In this document: in pieces, positions 1-9,209 of the stretch
Position numbering within the stretch: position 1 is the first letter of the stretch
Layout of the letters: every line of letters starts with the position of its first letter
NCBI GenBank assembly: GCA_016617855.1
Contig: JAECUM010006834.1
Location: 1-64,000, forward strand
Direction: 5' to 3'
From: Megalonaias nervosa
Lineage: Eukaryota; Mollusca; Bivalvia; Unionida; Unionidae
DNA: 64,000 nt
Translations under genes and position numbers: made by a program
Notes under the pieces: model-generated
The model's input: the letters and a program-made list of their open reading frames with translations, nothing else
Told to the model about the DNA's origin: nothing
Databases searched by the model: none

Positions 1-471
1 GCTGATTGGTCAGGCTTGAATCATCTATCAGTATCAATACAGGTCTGGGCGCTGATTGATCAGACTTCAACAATCCATCAGAATAAGTACAGGCTTGGGG
101 GATGATTGATCAGACTCGAACCAACCATCAGTATCAGTACAAGTTTGGGGGCTGATTGATTAAACTCGAACTATCTATCAGTATCAGTACATGTTTGGGG
201 GTTGATTGATCAGACTCGAACCATCTATCAGTATCAGTACAGGGTTGGGGACTGACTGATCAGGTTCAAACCATCTGCCAGTATCACTACAGGTTTGCGG
301 AGTGATTGATCAGAATCAAACCATCTGTCAGTATCAGTACAGGTTTGGGGGCTGATTGATCAAACTCGAACCAGCCATAAGTATCAGTACAGGTTTGGGT
401 ACTAAGTGATCAGACTCGAACCAGCCACCAGCATCAGGACAGGTTTGGGGGCTGATTGAGCAGACTAAACT
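1..471. repeat. 50-bp minisatellite, about 9.4 copies
   Basis: Units of almost exactly 50 bp follow head to tail. Each carries GCTGATTGATCAGACTCGAA, then CATCNATCAGTATCAGTACAGG and a short G run. Units start at 1, 51, 101, 151 and so on. Copies differ by a few substitutions, so the array is not freshly amplified. The same repeat, in the same orientation, occurs at 39910-40497. The array is probably internal to a dispersed element, because a conserved non-repetitive tail follows both arrays. Confidence 0.93.
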
Positions 472-691
472 GGCTCTTTTTTAAAAGTAGTTGAAGTCTA
501 AAATGTGAAAGATTGTATTAAAATAAAAGACAAATCACTAAAAAACTGTCTAAACATCTGATGAAGATATATAAATACAAATATATCACACACTGCATTT
601 TTCTGTCATAAGTAGCTGATGCTTAATAATTCTAACAATGTTTTTTGTACAAAAATAAATAAAATCGTCAAGCATTAAAAAATACAGGAAA

Positions 692-1125
692 AATGGAACA
701 ACTGCATTAAAAGCTTGATATTCAATTCAGCTTATATAAGCCTACCAAATTTCGTTAGTTTTCCTCTGGTCTAAAAATATTAAAAACATGTAAAAATTTG
801 AAAATTATTAGAATCTTATGAAAATCTAAAGAAGCCATCTCTAAATACACACATGCCTACCAAACTTCATTTGTCTGCCTCAGCAAATATCTGCTTAAAC
901 ATGCTTACAAGACACTTATTAAAACTAAGGTCACCAAAACATAAAGAGATCGTGGGACCCATTAAACGTACATGTATATAAGTATCAGTTTTGGTCTGGG
1001 TTGACTCAGTAGTTTCTGAGCTATCTTGCTTGAAAGAAAATGTGTCGGATGCATCAACAGACAGCACAAAACAAATGTCGTTTTATCTAAAGGGGGTGGG
1101 GACTAAGACTCTTGTTTTTAAGTGA
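692..1125. repeat. Tail of dispersed minisatellite-bearing element, copy 1
   Basis: This stretch aligns closely with 40500-40945 over more than 400 bp. Shared landmarks are AATGGAACAACTGCATTAAA near the start and GACTAAGACTCTTG near the end. In copy 2 it directly abuts the minisatellite, whereas here about 220 bp (472-691) intervene. Array plus tail behaves as one non-autonomous repeat family. I see no coding capacity or terminal inverted repeat, so the class is unknown; a Helitron-like or MINIME-type element is one possibility. Confidence 0.75.
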
Positions 1126-1234
1126 CAGGCCATGTGACACAATTAATTTTACTATATATTCACTACATTTGTTTCTCAGTAATGAACTTTCCACTGTCTG
1201 ACAATCAATACAAATCATATGTTAATCTAAAATA

Positions 1235-1570
1235 CCTGCTTGTACTATAGATGGTGGAAAGATTCCACCTTTAGTTATTTTCAAGAGGAAGATGCTTCCA
1301 ATGGCAGAAGCATAACCAAATGGGCCACCTTATCTGGTGTCAGGACAAGGGATGTGTGAATGAAATATTGTTGAAGAAGTGGATAAAGAAAAAATGGGGA
1401 AAACCGCCAGGCGGTTACACCAGAAAACGCCCATCATGCCTTCCGACGCTACAAGTCAGACCATGTCATGGACCTGATAAAGACTGACTTACGGAACTGC
1501 TAACGACTGACTACGAGACCACTTTGGCTGTGACATTGATTCTTCCGCACTTACATGTCAGCATCAGCAT
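1235..1570 (+). pseudogene. Pogo/Tigger-like DDE transposase core fragment, copy 1
   Basis: Plus-strand translation in shifting frames resembles the central catalytic part of pogo-family (CENP-B-like) transposases: a DGxKIPPLxIFKRKMLP-like stretch, an NGPP motif, a GKxxGGYT-like stretch and an RSHKSDxVxxLLK-like stretch. Frameshifts and stops break it. It is the core that the neighbouring minus-strand transposase at 2836-3531 lacks, and it lies in the opposite orientation. The second copy at 54650-54915 is clearer. The family call rests on motif memory and not on an alignment. Confidence 0.5.
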
Positions 1571-2266
1571 CTCCATGCAAACAATGTCCAATAGAAAATG
1601 GACTGAGTGGTATGCTGACAACCACCACACATTTATGCTGTATGGAAGATTGATTTCTGCAAGTGAATAGTGAATGCAATGGCAGAGTTAGATTCAAACA
1701 TCATCATCCATGTCTTGAAAAGTACCGCGTCTCACATACAGTGGATGGCATGGAGAAACATGTCTTCTGGGAGGATGATACATAACATGACGACCAACCA
1801 GAGAACAAGAACGAACATGAAGAGATGAGCTATTATGCTTTAATGCCAGGACTAATGTCAAATGATAACATACAGTGACATTTTAGTGATGATCCCGAAT
1901 AGGAATTGAGGAATCTGAGCCAGTAGACTGAATTCCAACACTATGTCAAACTCTAAAATGGCCTTTTTAAGGGTCAGACATAAAGTCAATAAGATATGCT
2001 TTCAATAATGCTTCGGGGTTTTTTGTTCGTTCTTTCACAACATATTTAAATAAATTATTGGTCATTACTGGCTGCGACGTTCAGACGAAAAGACGATAGG
2101 AACAGCAAAGGACTGGGGAGGTTTGTCAAAAATTAAAACATCGTGTAACAATGATGAAAAATGAGTGAAATTATGAAGATGTTAAAATGTGCATTATATC
2201 GTAGAACAAAGTTTTTCCCATATTTATGGTTTAAAAATCAGTGTATCTTGTATATATCAAAGAACA

Positions 2267-4630
2267 GTACCCGTACATGCTCGCTTATAAGTCGATTTGA
2301 CAATAAGTAGGAACCCCACATTTGGGTTACAAAAAGGGAATTTTTTTACTACCCTCCTATACGTCGAGGTGTGTTTTGTAAGTCAAGTCTGTCAGCAAGA
2401 GGTGATATGTAGTCAGTGAGTCAGAGTTGCACTTTGGGAAAAATATACGAGTCAAACTGGATAGATGGAGAGACGGTCAGGACAAATAAAGACAAAACCA
2501 ATGTAAAATAAATACATTTGTATTATTGAGCTGAATTTGCATAAATAAACTGACAATTTTCAATTTTTGTATCTTCATGTAATGAAATCCATAACGCTTA
2601 ACATTTTAATCCATTTATATAATAAATCCATGCACTGAATTATGTCATATACATGAATAAAAATTCATAATCCAGAATGTTGCGATTCACAATATCTCGT
2701 AATATATTAATTTCAAAAGTATTATAATAAACAAAGCAAGCAAAGTCCACATTTTTGTGATTGATGTTATCCTGTAAATGTCACTATCTCATATCATCTG
2801 GTTTAAAGCTCAAGAATTCATCTTCATCGTCAGAGTTAGCAAATAAAGTTCTGAATTCCTCCACTGTAATCGTAAACATCATCAGACTCGGACTCCTCGT
2901 CCGATTTATCGTCCAATGCTGATTCTTTGTTTATGCTGTCATTTGTTGGTACTTCATTGTTGGTCTTATCTTGAATAAAACTACTGAAGAGTTCGTCATT
3001 CTCCCTCCCATCCATCGCATTGGAACTACCACATTTTTTAAATGATTTGACCACCTTCTCATTTGAAATTTCCTCCTACGCATTACACACCCAATGAGAT
3101 ACTAACTCAATCCCTGGACGCTTCACATTTCCTGTCTTTGTAAATTCCTTTGAGCCCATTTACAGTCTACATATGTCACTGTTAACGGCTTGTCGAGGCA
3201 AACAACCAATGATGTAGGACAAGGATCACAGCTTGTTATGTTTGATGCCGCTGCAACTTTTGTTTTACAGACTGCATCAAATGCGCCTGAAACACACTGC
3301 TCTAGAACCCACTCGTGCAAACCAAACTCCCATTTTGCGTAAAGGCTTTCCATTATTAAACTTTTCTTAAGATGTCTGGCTCTATCAACTTTTTTTCTTG
3401 CTCCTTTTATGCATTTATTGTTCCGAATCACCAAATTCACGTACTGCAGCACTAGTGATGTTTTTCCCTGCAAAGTCTATAACCTTTAACTTAAATGCTC
3501 CATCGTACGCATTACGTTTTCTTTTCCCCATTTTGGTGAAAGTACCTTAGTTTTGCAATTGGCGATGTATGATATCTATTACTGACAAAGTACACTGTAA
3601 TTTAGAAAACACTATTTGTAAACTTGGACCATTATTTATGTAGAGGTAGAGTTTTGGGTCTGAAAGAGACGATCACACAGTCTATTAAATCACATCAAAG
3701 GATTGCCTCAGCTGAACAGATGTCAGATGAACGGTACGATCAAACGAACTCATCATGGCACTAAACAAGTATCAAATTCATGATGAATTAATTATAGACT
3801 TTACCAAGAAAAAAAACAACAACAGTGCTGGCTAATGTCCACTGGGGAAAACAAAGTATTGCTGCTTTTACACGCTAATGGATTAAGGTCGCATTGATCG
3901 AATTAGCAACTCTTTCAAATCACTAGGTTAATTGTCCGTCCATGAAGGGAACATAAAAAGTAAAACAATAGATGAAAATCTAAAAAATAATTCGAGATGA
4001 GCGAGCTTAAAAGAAAGTTCGAACCTAAAAATACATACATTGGCAAGCTGGGTTTTTTTTCTTTTTTTGCATCTCGTTCGCTTATAATTGGTGGATATTT
4101 CCTTTGTTTCCCTATAGCCAGTCCAAGCCAGTTACCGTAAGCGTTTAAACTTTAAAACTGGCTTGGGAAAGAGGGACGTTACTCTTGCGGCTGAGTACTT
4201 TGATGTTAATTCCCTTTTACTCCATTATATTAGCACGATTACCGTAACTGTGTAAACGGTTGTGGTCGTTAATACCAAACTAAAACTGAGTCATTACAAT
4301 TATTTTCAAAGCTTTGATTCTGAAACATCTTTATTGTACTTTTATTACAACGATCGATTTAGTAAAACAAAAAAATGTTGAAGGTGTCCGAAGACTTATA
4401 TTATAGGAAGCAATTGCTAAAATTTTGTGTCCCAACATCTATAGGTCATAACATTACTTTCAAAATAATTATGGGTGTCACAGGACTTATAGTGTCCCAA
4501 GATAAAGTCATTACAGTAAGATCAGATCTTAATTATTTTCATTTTATATCTCGCTGATGAAACGACCCCTACTCTGCATTAATATTGTTTTAGTAAACAA
4601 GATATACTTATCAGCCAGTAAATACGGTAC
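2267..4630 (-). mobile_element. Pogo-like DNA transposon relic with imperfect TIRs, copy 1
   Basis: The left end reads GTACCCGTACATGCTCGCTT and continues with a TATAAGTCGA stretch. The right end read on the minus strand begins GTACCGTATTTACTGGCTGA. This is an imperfect terminal inverted repeat of about 28 bp, also seen in copy 2 (55131 and 57470). Inside is a minus-strand transposase-like reading frame (2836-3531) whose catalytic middle is missing. The element is non-autonomous. The ends were placed by eye and may be off by several bases. Confidence 0.6.
2836..3531 (-). pseudogene. Internally deleted pogo/Tigger-like transposase
   Basis: The reading frame starts with an ATG at 3531 and a basic KRKRNAYDGAFKLKV N-terminus. 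A helix-turn-helix region of CENP-B/Tc5 type follows (W-E-x-x-L-x-E-W-V). The frame then jumps to a LDKPLTV-like stretch, a KRPGIELVSHWV motif and the C-terminal VVKSFKKCG..NAMDG motif with an acidic tail. In intact pogo transposases about 200 residues holding the DDE core lie between the first two parts; here they are absent. There are stops near 3120 and 3075. The second, more decayed copy is at 55650-56389. The product cannot be catalytic. Confidence 0.65.
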
Positions 4631-5384
4631 ATAAACTATAACAAAATAGTTGAACAATTTTCCTTTAAATTGAAGGATAAAAATTGGTTATAAAAACTAC
4701 ATACTTTGATGATTTCCAGGGTTTCCTCTTGTAGTACATCATGAAATAAAGTTGATCAGGATGACAAAAATCTTCTGTCTCACAGCAGGCAAATCTATAT
4801 GCTCGACAAGAGTTATACGGTCAACATATTAGACCATTATTTTCGGAAATTTTTATCTTGCTTTCATCTTCAGAATAAATTATGTGAAATTCTTGCCTTT
4901 AATTGGAACTATCATGCTGATTTCTTGCTTTTGACTAGTACCTGTTTTCGAAGACACGGCCCAGTATTCTGCCCCCAAATTGTTGGCAATCATCTTAACC
5001 CTACTCTCGATTTGTGAATAGGCTGCTGGTAACTGAATTTTAAAAAAAATTATTAATGAATAAATGAATAATAACTGCATGAATGATTTAATCAGTTTGG
5101 TGTCTCGTAAATAAAAATGATCATGAGGTCTTTTCTTTTGTTAATATATCTTTGCTAATATTTTCTTTGTTTATCTGCGTTTCTTTATAACAAAACTGCA
5201 TATTGTTAAAGATATTAAATTAAAGAAAATAAATATATTAAAGGTCTGCTAGTGTCTAATGCACATTATATATCATTCTGTTCATTTTTCGCTAAATAAC
5301 TCCGAAATGTCCATTTTAGATGTAGGTCTTCAATCACAGAGGAGAAAATTAAAATTATTTGAGCATACATCGATGTTTTACGGA

Positions 5385-5470
5385 AAACGCTCCGGAAATA
5401 TTTATACACTTCCGGTGAAAAATCGGATTTCTGGAAGTGACGCACTGTCGGGAAGTCCCTCAAGTTGAGC
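5385..5470 (+). promoter_or_regulatory. ETS/CRE-type promoter cluster
   Basis: Within about 70 bp there are several GGAA cores: CTCCGGAAAT near 5390, ACTTCCGGTG near 5408, TGGAAGTGACGCACTGT near 5431 and CGGGAAGTCC near 5450. GGAAGTGACG is the composite ETS/CRE motif typical of broadly expressed, TATA-less animal promoters. It sits just upstream of the candidate first exon at 5484. This is motif evidence only. Confidence 0.5.
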
Positions 5471-5483
5471 GTTTGTGATGATA

Positions 5484-5713
5484 ATGGCTGATAGTGACGA
5501 CTCTAGTGAATTTATGGCACATTTGTCATGCTCATCTTCGTCGTTTGAGGAAGGTGAACCCCTTGAAGATAGCCAACTTCATGAATCTGAAGAAGATTCT
5601 TCTCGCTATGAAGTGAGGCCGTATCAATTTCAACCCGAACGAGACGAGGATGAAGGCCCTGGAGAGAACGTAGAGCATGATCAAGCTGATCAGCTATTGG
5701 GCTCTACATTCTG
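5484..5713 (+). CDS. Candidate first coding exon, acidic Ser/Glu-rich protein (P2X7-like?)
   Basis: An open frame begins at an ATG at 5484 (in-frame ATG also at 5478) and encodes about 77 residues rich in Ser, Asp and Glu. A YEVRPYQFQPERDEDE stretch resembles the start of P2X7-like proteins with a cysteine-rich cytoplasmic domain. The exon would end at CTG|GTAATT, a plausible donor at 5713/5714. The upstream ETS/CRE cluster supports a transcription start. I could not find a following exon before the Polinton at 8202. If the gene is real, the Polinton may lie in its intron. The family assignment is tentative. Confidence 0.4.
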
Positions 5714-6134
5714 GTAATTACTATTATCATTATTGCAATTATTGCTAATTATTACTAATGTTATTATTCTTTCGTTAATGTTATTTAAATTTCATAATGA
5801 AAAGAGAAGTAAACGAATTTGAGCAAAAGCTTGTTGGATGTCTTCAGAGAAGATTTTCATTTAGGCTTGGTTCATCAGTAACTAGTGGTGCACAGTACTA
5901 ATGGCAAATAATGCATAAAGGTTTATGGAGAAACTAATAATGAGAATAATATAATACATTTCGGATGAAATGTGCATTTCAGTATTGTGGTACAAAAGGT
6001 ACAACAAAAGTCTGACCATTTATCACATATACATATGTTTTGCACTTTGAAATGCAAGAGCTACAAGTTTGCTGTCTAACACAATAATTATGATACAGCG
6101 TATTTACCACGTATATTGATTTATTCAGGCGTAC

Positions 6135-6169
6135 CTGTGGAAACCTCCAACAATACACCTTTTTACCAT
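6135..6169 (-). CDS. Possible tiny first exon (THAP-like start), minus strand
   Basis: On the minus strand an ATG at 6169 opens MVKRCIVGGFHR. It runs into CACAG|GTACGC, a good donor after 6135. The M-V-K-R-C-x-V-G start resembles the zinc-binding N-terminus of THAP-domain proteins. Upstream on the minus strand (about 6238-6255) is GCGGAAGTGACGCAGTGTAG, nearly the same ETS/CRE element as at 5431. No second exon was identified. It is a weak prediction, reported because the promoter motif and the donor coincide. Confidence 0.25.
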
Positions 6170-6224
6170 TTTGTTTCACACACGGCTCCACTTGTTGAAC
6201 GTAACTATAATGAAAATTGGAAAG

Positions 6225-6260
6225 CTTTGTTCCCTACACTGCGTCACTTCCGCTTTGCCT
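6225..6260 (-). promoter_or_regulatory. Second ETS/CRE composite element, minus strand
   Basis: Read on the minus strand this is GCGGAAGTGACGCAGTGTAG. Apart from one mismatch it repeats the core of the plus-strand promoter motif near 5431. It faces the opposite way, giving a convergent promoter pair about 0.8 kb apart. Confidence 0.4.
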
Positions 6261-6369
6261 TGCGGTAATTACCGAGGGCGAAATCAGCTAGGAGCGTTTT
6301 CTGTAGTCATTATTTTCATTAATGATGAGGTATATGACATAATACCTATACAAATCGCTTTGTGAAGGT

Positions 6370-8195
6370 TAAATTTATAATATAAATGAAAGTCGTGTGA
6401 GTGCACTAGTAGACCTTTCAGACAGCCTGGGCTACTTAGTTTCTTGGCAGCACATGTATACTACTTTGTATGATACAACTTGTCTTGCTGACCAGAATCA
6501 TAACCAATAAACACATTAAAAGCTTTCTCTATTTCCACCACCGACAATATTCTACAGAACTCAGACATATTGAATTTCTAAAAGATGTACTCGTTAGTAT
6601 ACATTTATCTACCACTTATCACTTGTAGAAAACTAGCTTGATGCATTTTGTTAAGATCACAAGTTTGATTAATGTCGCGCAAGTCTCTTGTTACTCTAGT
6701 TGCAAAAAGTGAGCACACTTCATCCCACTCCTGCTATTTAATACAGAATTTCCTGTATGCATGTGTGAAAGTTCTTTGTCATATGATGGAAGTTCCATTT
6801 TCAGAATGTCCACACCGGTCGATCTTCCAAGTTCTTCAAATCCACTGATTTTTTTGGGGTAGATGTTAATGTGGTTGGAAAGCATTTAGTAGGAATAAAG
6901 TTGATGCTTAGGGATACTACAGTTTAAATATATGATTTACTATTGAGCAAGCAAACAGAAGTTTCCATGCAGTATTCAATTCACTTGAGGCTCCTCGGAT
7001 GTTCTCACAATGTTCATACTTCTCTACATAATTCAGTGCCTTCTTTGGAACTCGAATAACTTGGTAATTATATTCCATTGCTATTCAATTCCTACATTTG
7101 CATCATAGGAATGATAGCGAATAAAGGGCTCTAAATTATTGGAGTGAGAACCTCGGCAGATATTTATATCTCTACATGTATCATTCCACCATTATTTTCT
7201 CTATTCCCCACCCAGCCACCCACCCCCTGCTTCATAGAAAGAGTCTTTTTAAAAAAATAATGTGTTGCATTAGTTTGGCTTGGTAGTCGTCAGTCAGGAT
7301 GATTGGAATTTTGCCCATGCTAAATTCACAAACAATAACTGCATTTATATTTTCTCCCTCTCTAATTCAGTCGTTACAAAAGTAGAAATGGCTAAAAGAA
7401 CCTCATACTCTTTTTTACCCCCGAGTTGCAACTTTGTTATATTTATAAGTGCTTGATAAATAGTTTATTTTGGACAGAGTAAATTTTTAATAAATGCCTT
7501 CCTGGCTGTGGGCATTTTATTTGGGTTTTTTAACCTCTTCTATGTAATTAGGATTAGATTTGTTATTATCTCTATATTTAATCAGCTAATGAACCCGTTA
7601 CGACTCTATTGTCTTAAGCAAAGTAACAGGGAAGAGGTAATCCAAAATGTTGACTAAAATTCAATTAATAATCACTTACCTGGAATACAAAGTGAAAATT
7701 AAATTGGAACTTGCAATACTATGACTTAAATCCCACAAGTTCTGTCACAAGTCCAAAAGTATAGAGAGTTCCGAATGAATTTGAGTATTGAATGTGCTGA
7801 TGTGTCTGTAGCTTTGAATGAGCTGATTTTGCTAACAATCATTATGTATCCCAATGATATGATACAGAATGTTCTTGATTGAATTCACCAATAATCCTAA
7901 AATAGTGATTTACTCCAAAATGTAAGTTAGCACTTTGTAATGCCAATTAATTATTTTTAAATAAATGCTTCCTCTAAAATTATACACAGTAAACAATGAT
8001 TTTAGAGCTGAACTTAAAAAAGGAATGAAATCTTGTTAACTTTAAAGTTATTTACAGACTGCGACTTGACTTATAACACAACAAAATACCCTGGATCTAA
8101 CTGAAAAGGCTGCTCCTTGCTCTGGATAATTCATGATCATTAAGAACTAATGTTGATTTCATGACCTAAACTGGGATGAGGGGCTTGAATTACCA
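6370..8195. other. Non-coding stretch, no gene seen
   Basis: This is AT-rich sequence with stops in all frames and no recognisable protein motif, tandem array or RNA gene. It may be an intron of the candidate gene starting at 5484. It ends at the Polinton insertion site. Confidence 0.6.
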
Positions 8196-8201
8196 TCCAT
8201 C
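8196..8201. repeat. Target-site duplication TCCATC, left
   Basis: TCCATC immediately precedes the left inverted repeat and recurs exactly at 23861-23866 after the right one. Six base pairs is the duplication length known for Polintons/Mavericks. Confidence 0.8.
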
Positions 8202-8492
8202 AGTAGTAATATATAAGGCAGATCCTATCTCTAAGACCTTTTTCACACCCTCCCCACTCTCAGAACAAATACAAATTACTTTCTCAGAGACCCTAAAACT
8301 CCCACCCCAAACGATTTACACAAAACTGAAAGGCAGATTTTAGCTCAGATATAATTCTATAACTTTACACTAATATATAACTGCATACCTAGACTTTGTA
8401 ACAGATGTTGCCTAATCAATACGCCTAGCCGTTGCGCAGTATAAAAAAATCAATATCTCTATGACAACCGAGCTAGGTAAATGCCTTAACAC

Positions 8493-8568
8493 GTCATACG
8501 GAGATCACGTGATTATCTAGAATTTGCTAGAACATAGGTAAAATACCTTAGTCATACGGAGATCACGT
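8493..8568 (+). repeat. Two direct copies of an 18-bp motif in the TIR
   Basis: GTCATACGGAGATCACGT occurs at 8493-8510 and again at 8551-8568. The first copy runs on into ATCACGTGAT, which is palindromic. Both copies are kept in the right inverted repeat. They lie about 75-150 bp upstream of the TATA box and could be binding sites for an element-encoded or host factor. The function is unknown. Confidence 0.7.
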
Positions 8569-8641
8569 AACGGAAAATTAATACCTTAAAATGTCTCAAA
8601 ACGGTGATGAGATTGTTTAGATAATTAAGTTTCAGAACAGG

Positions 8642-8721
8642 TATATATAAGGCGGTCAAATTCTCTCATAGTCATTGCGTGCTGCACTTTCAAGGGGAAT
8701 CTTCACCGGGCGAGATCAGGT
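8642..8721 (+). promoter_or_regulatory. Inward TATA promoter, leader and 5' splice site in left TIR
   Basis: TATATATAAG lies at 8642-8651. An initiator-like TCATTG follows about 30 bp downstream at 8672. After roughly 48 nt comes ATCAG|GTAAGTGAT, a consensus 5' splice donor with the exon ending at 8719. The mirror copy in the right repeat has the same three signals. Use of the donor is inferred and I could not name its acceptor. Confidence 0.55.
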
Positions 8722-8879
8722 AAGTGATATTATTTTATACCTCATCACCAATTATCAATGTTTCTACTGTTGATATTAGAAATATTTCATCATCACGATA
8801 GTAGAGACTAAACTTTACTTTACCGCTCACACAGCGACGACTCAAATAAATCTTTTATTTGTGGTTTGTTAAGAGGATA

Positions 8880-9185
8880 TTATTTGTCGATAAAATATAC
8901 TTTTGATCTATCAAGATCGATTGTAAGTTTAGTATATTTTTGTTGGCTGATCGGATTGTGAAGGTTTTTAAATTCCTCTAACAACTTCTGACTCAATTGT
9001 TCGAGGTAATTGAAATACTCGCTGTCATCAGATCTGGTAAGAGAAAGTTTTAGCTTGTCACGAACTGTGGTAAAACATATACCTGATGTTTCATTATTAA
9101 TTTCAACTGTCAACTGTTTGCCGTTCATCATTAGATATTTGATCTTGCTATTGTAACTGTTTGTGACTGTCAAATTTTCAAACAT
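8880..9185 (-). CDS. Small unknown protein downstream of pPolB
   Basis: This is an ATG-started frame of 101 residues. It ends about 140 bp from the inner edge of the left inverted repeat and starts 24 bp beyond the pPolB stop on the same strand. The spacing suggests the two are co-transcribed. The sequence is hydrophilic with many Lys, Asn, Asp and Ser. It has a helical middle (EYFNYLEQLSQKLLEEF) between beta-rich ends, and no signal peptide, membrane segment or cysteine motif. I do not recognise the family. Small accessory genes at Polinton ends vary between elements. Confidence 0.6.
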   Translation of the reverse strand: MFENLTVTNSYNSKIKYLMMNGKQLTVEINNETSGICFTTVRDKLKLSLTRSDDSEYFNYLEQLSQKLLEEFKNLHNPISQQKYTKLTIDLDRSKVYFIDK

Positions 9186-9209
9186 TATTTCTAAAGTTTA
9201 GATAAAATT

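Larger units (their letters stand above)
1220..5100. repeat. Large dispersed repeat block, copy 1
   Basis: The block is collinear with 54640-57870 in the same orientation. Matching landmarks occur at 1245/54658, 2268/55131, 2836/55680, 3531/56389 and 4860-5040/57610-57800. Copy 1 has about 500 bp (about 1520-2000) that copy 2 lacks. The block contains a pogo-like transposon relic and additional flanking sequence, so it is either a composite transposon or an old segmental duplication. Confidence 0.8.
8202..8738 (+). repeat. Polinton left terminal inverted repeat
   Basis: The sequence matches the reverse complement of 23324-23860 almost throughout. Differences are scattered substitutions and short clustered changes in the leader at about 8690-8716. 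Homology stops after the stretch AAGTGATATTATTTTAT. The repeat contains two copies of GTCATACGGAGATCACGT, a TATA box and a 5' splice site, which are listed separately. Confidence 0.95.
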
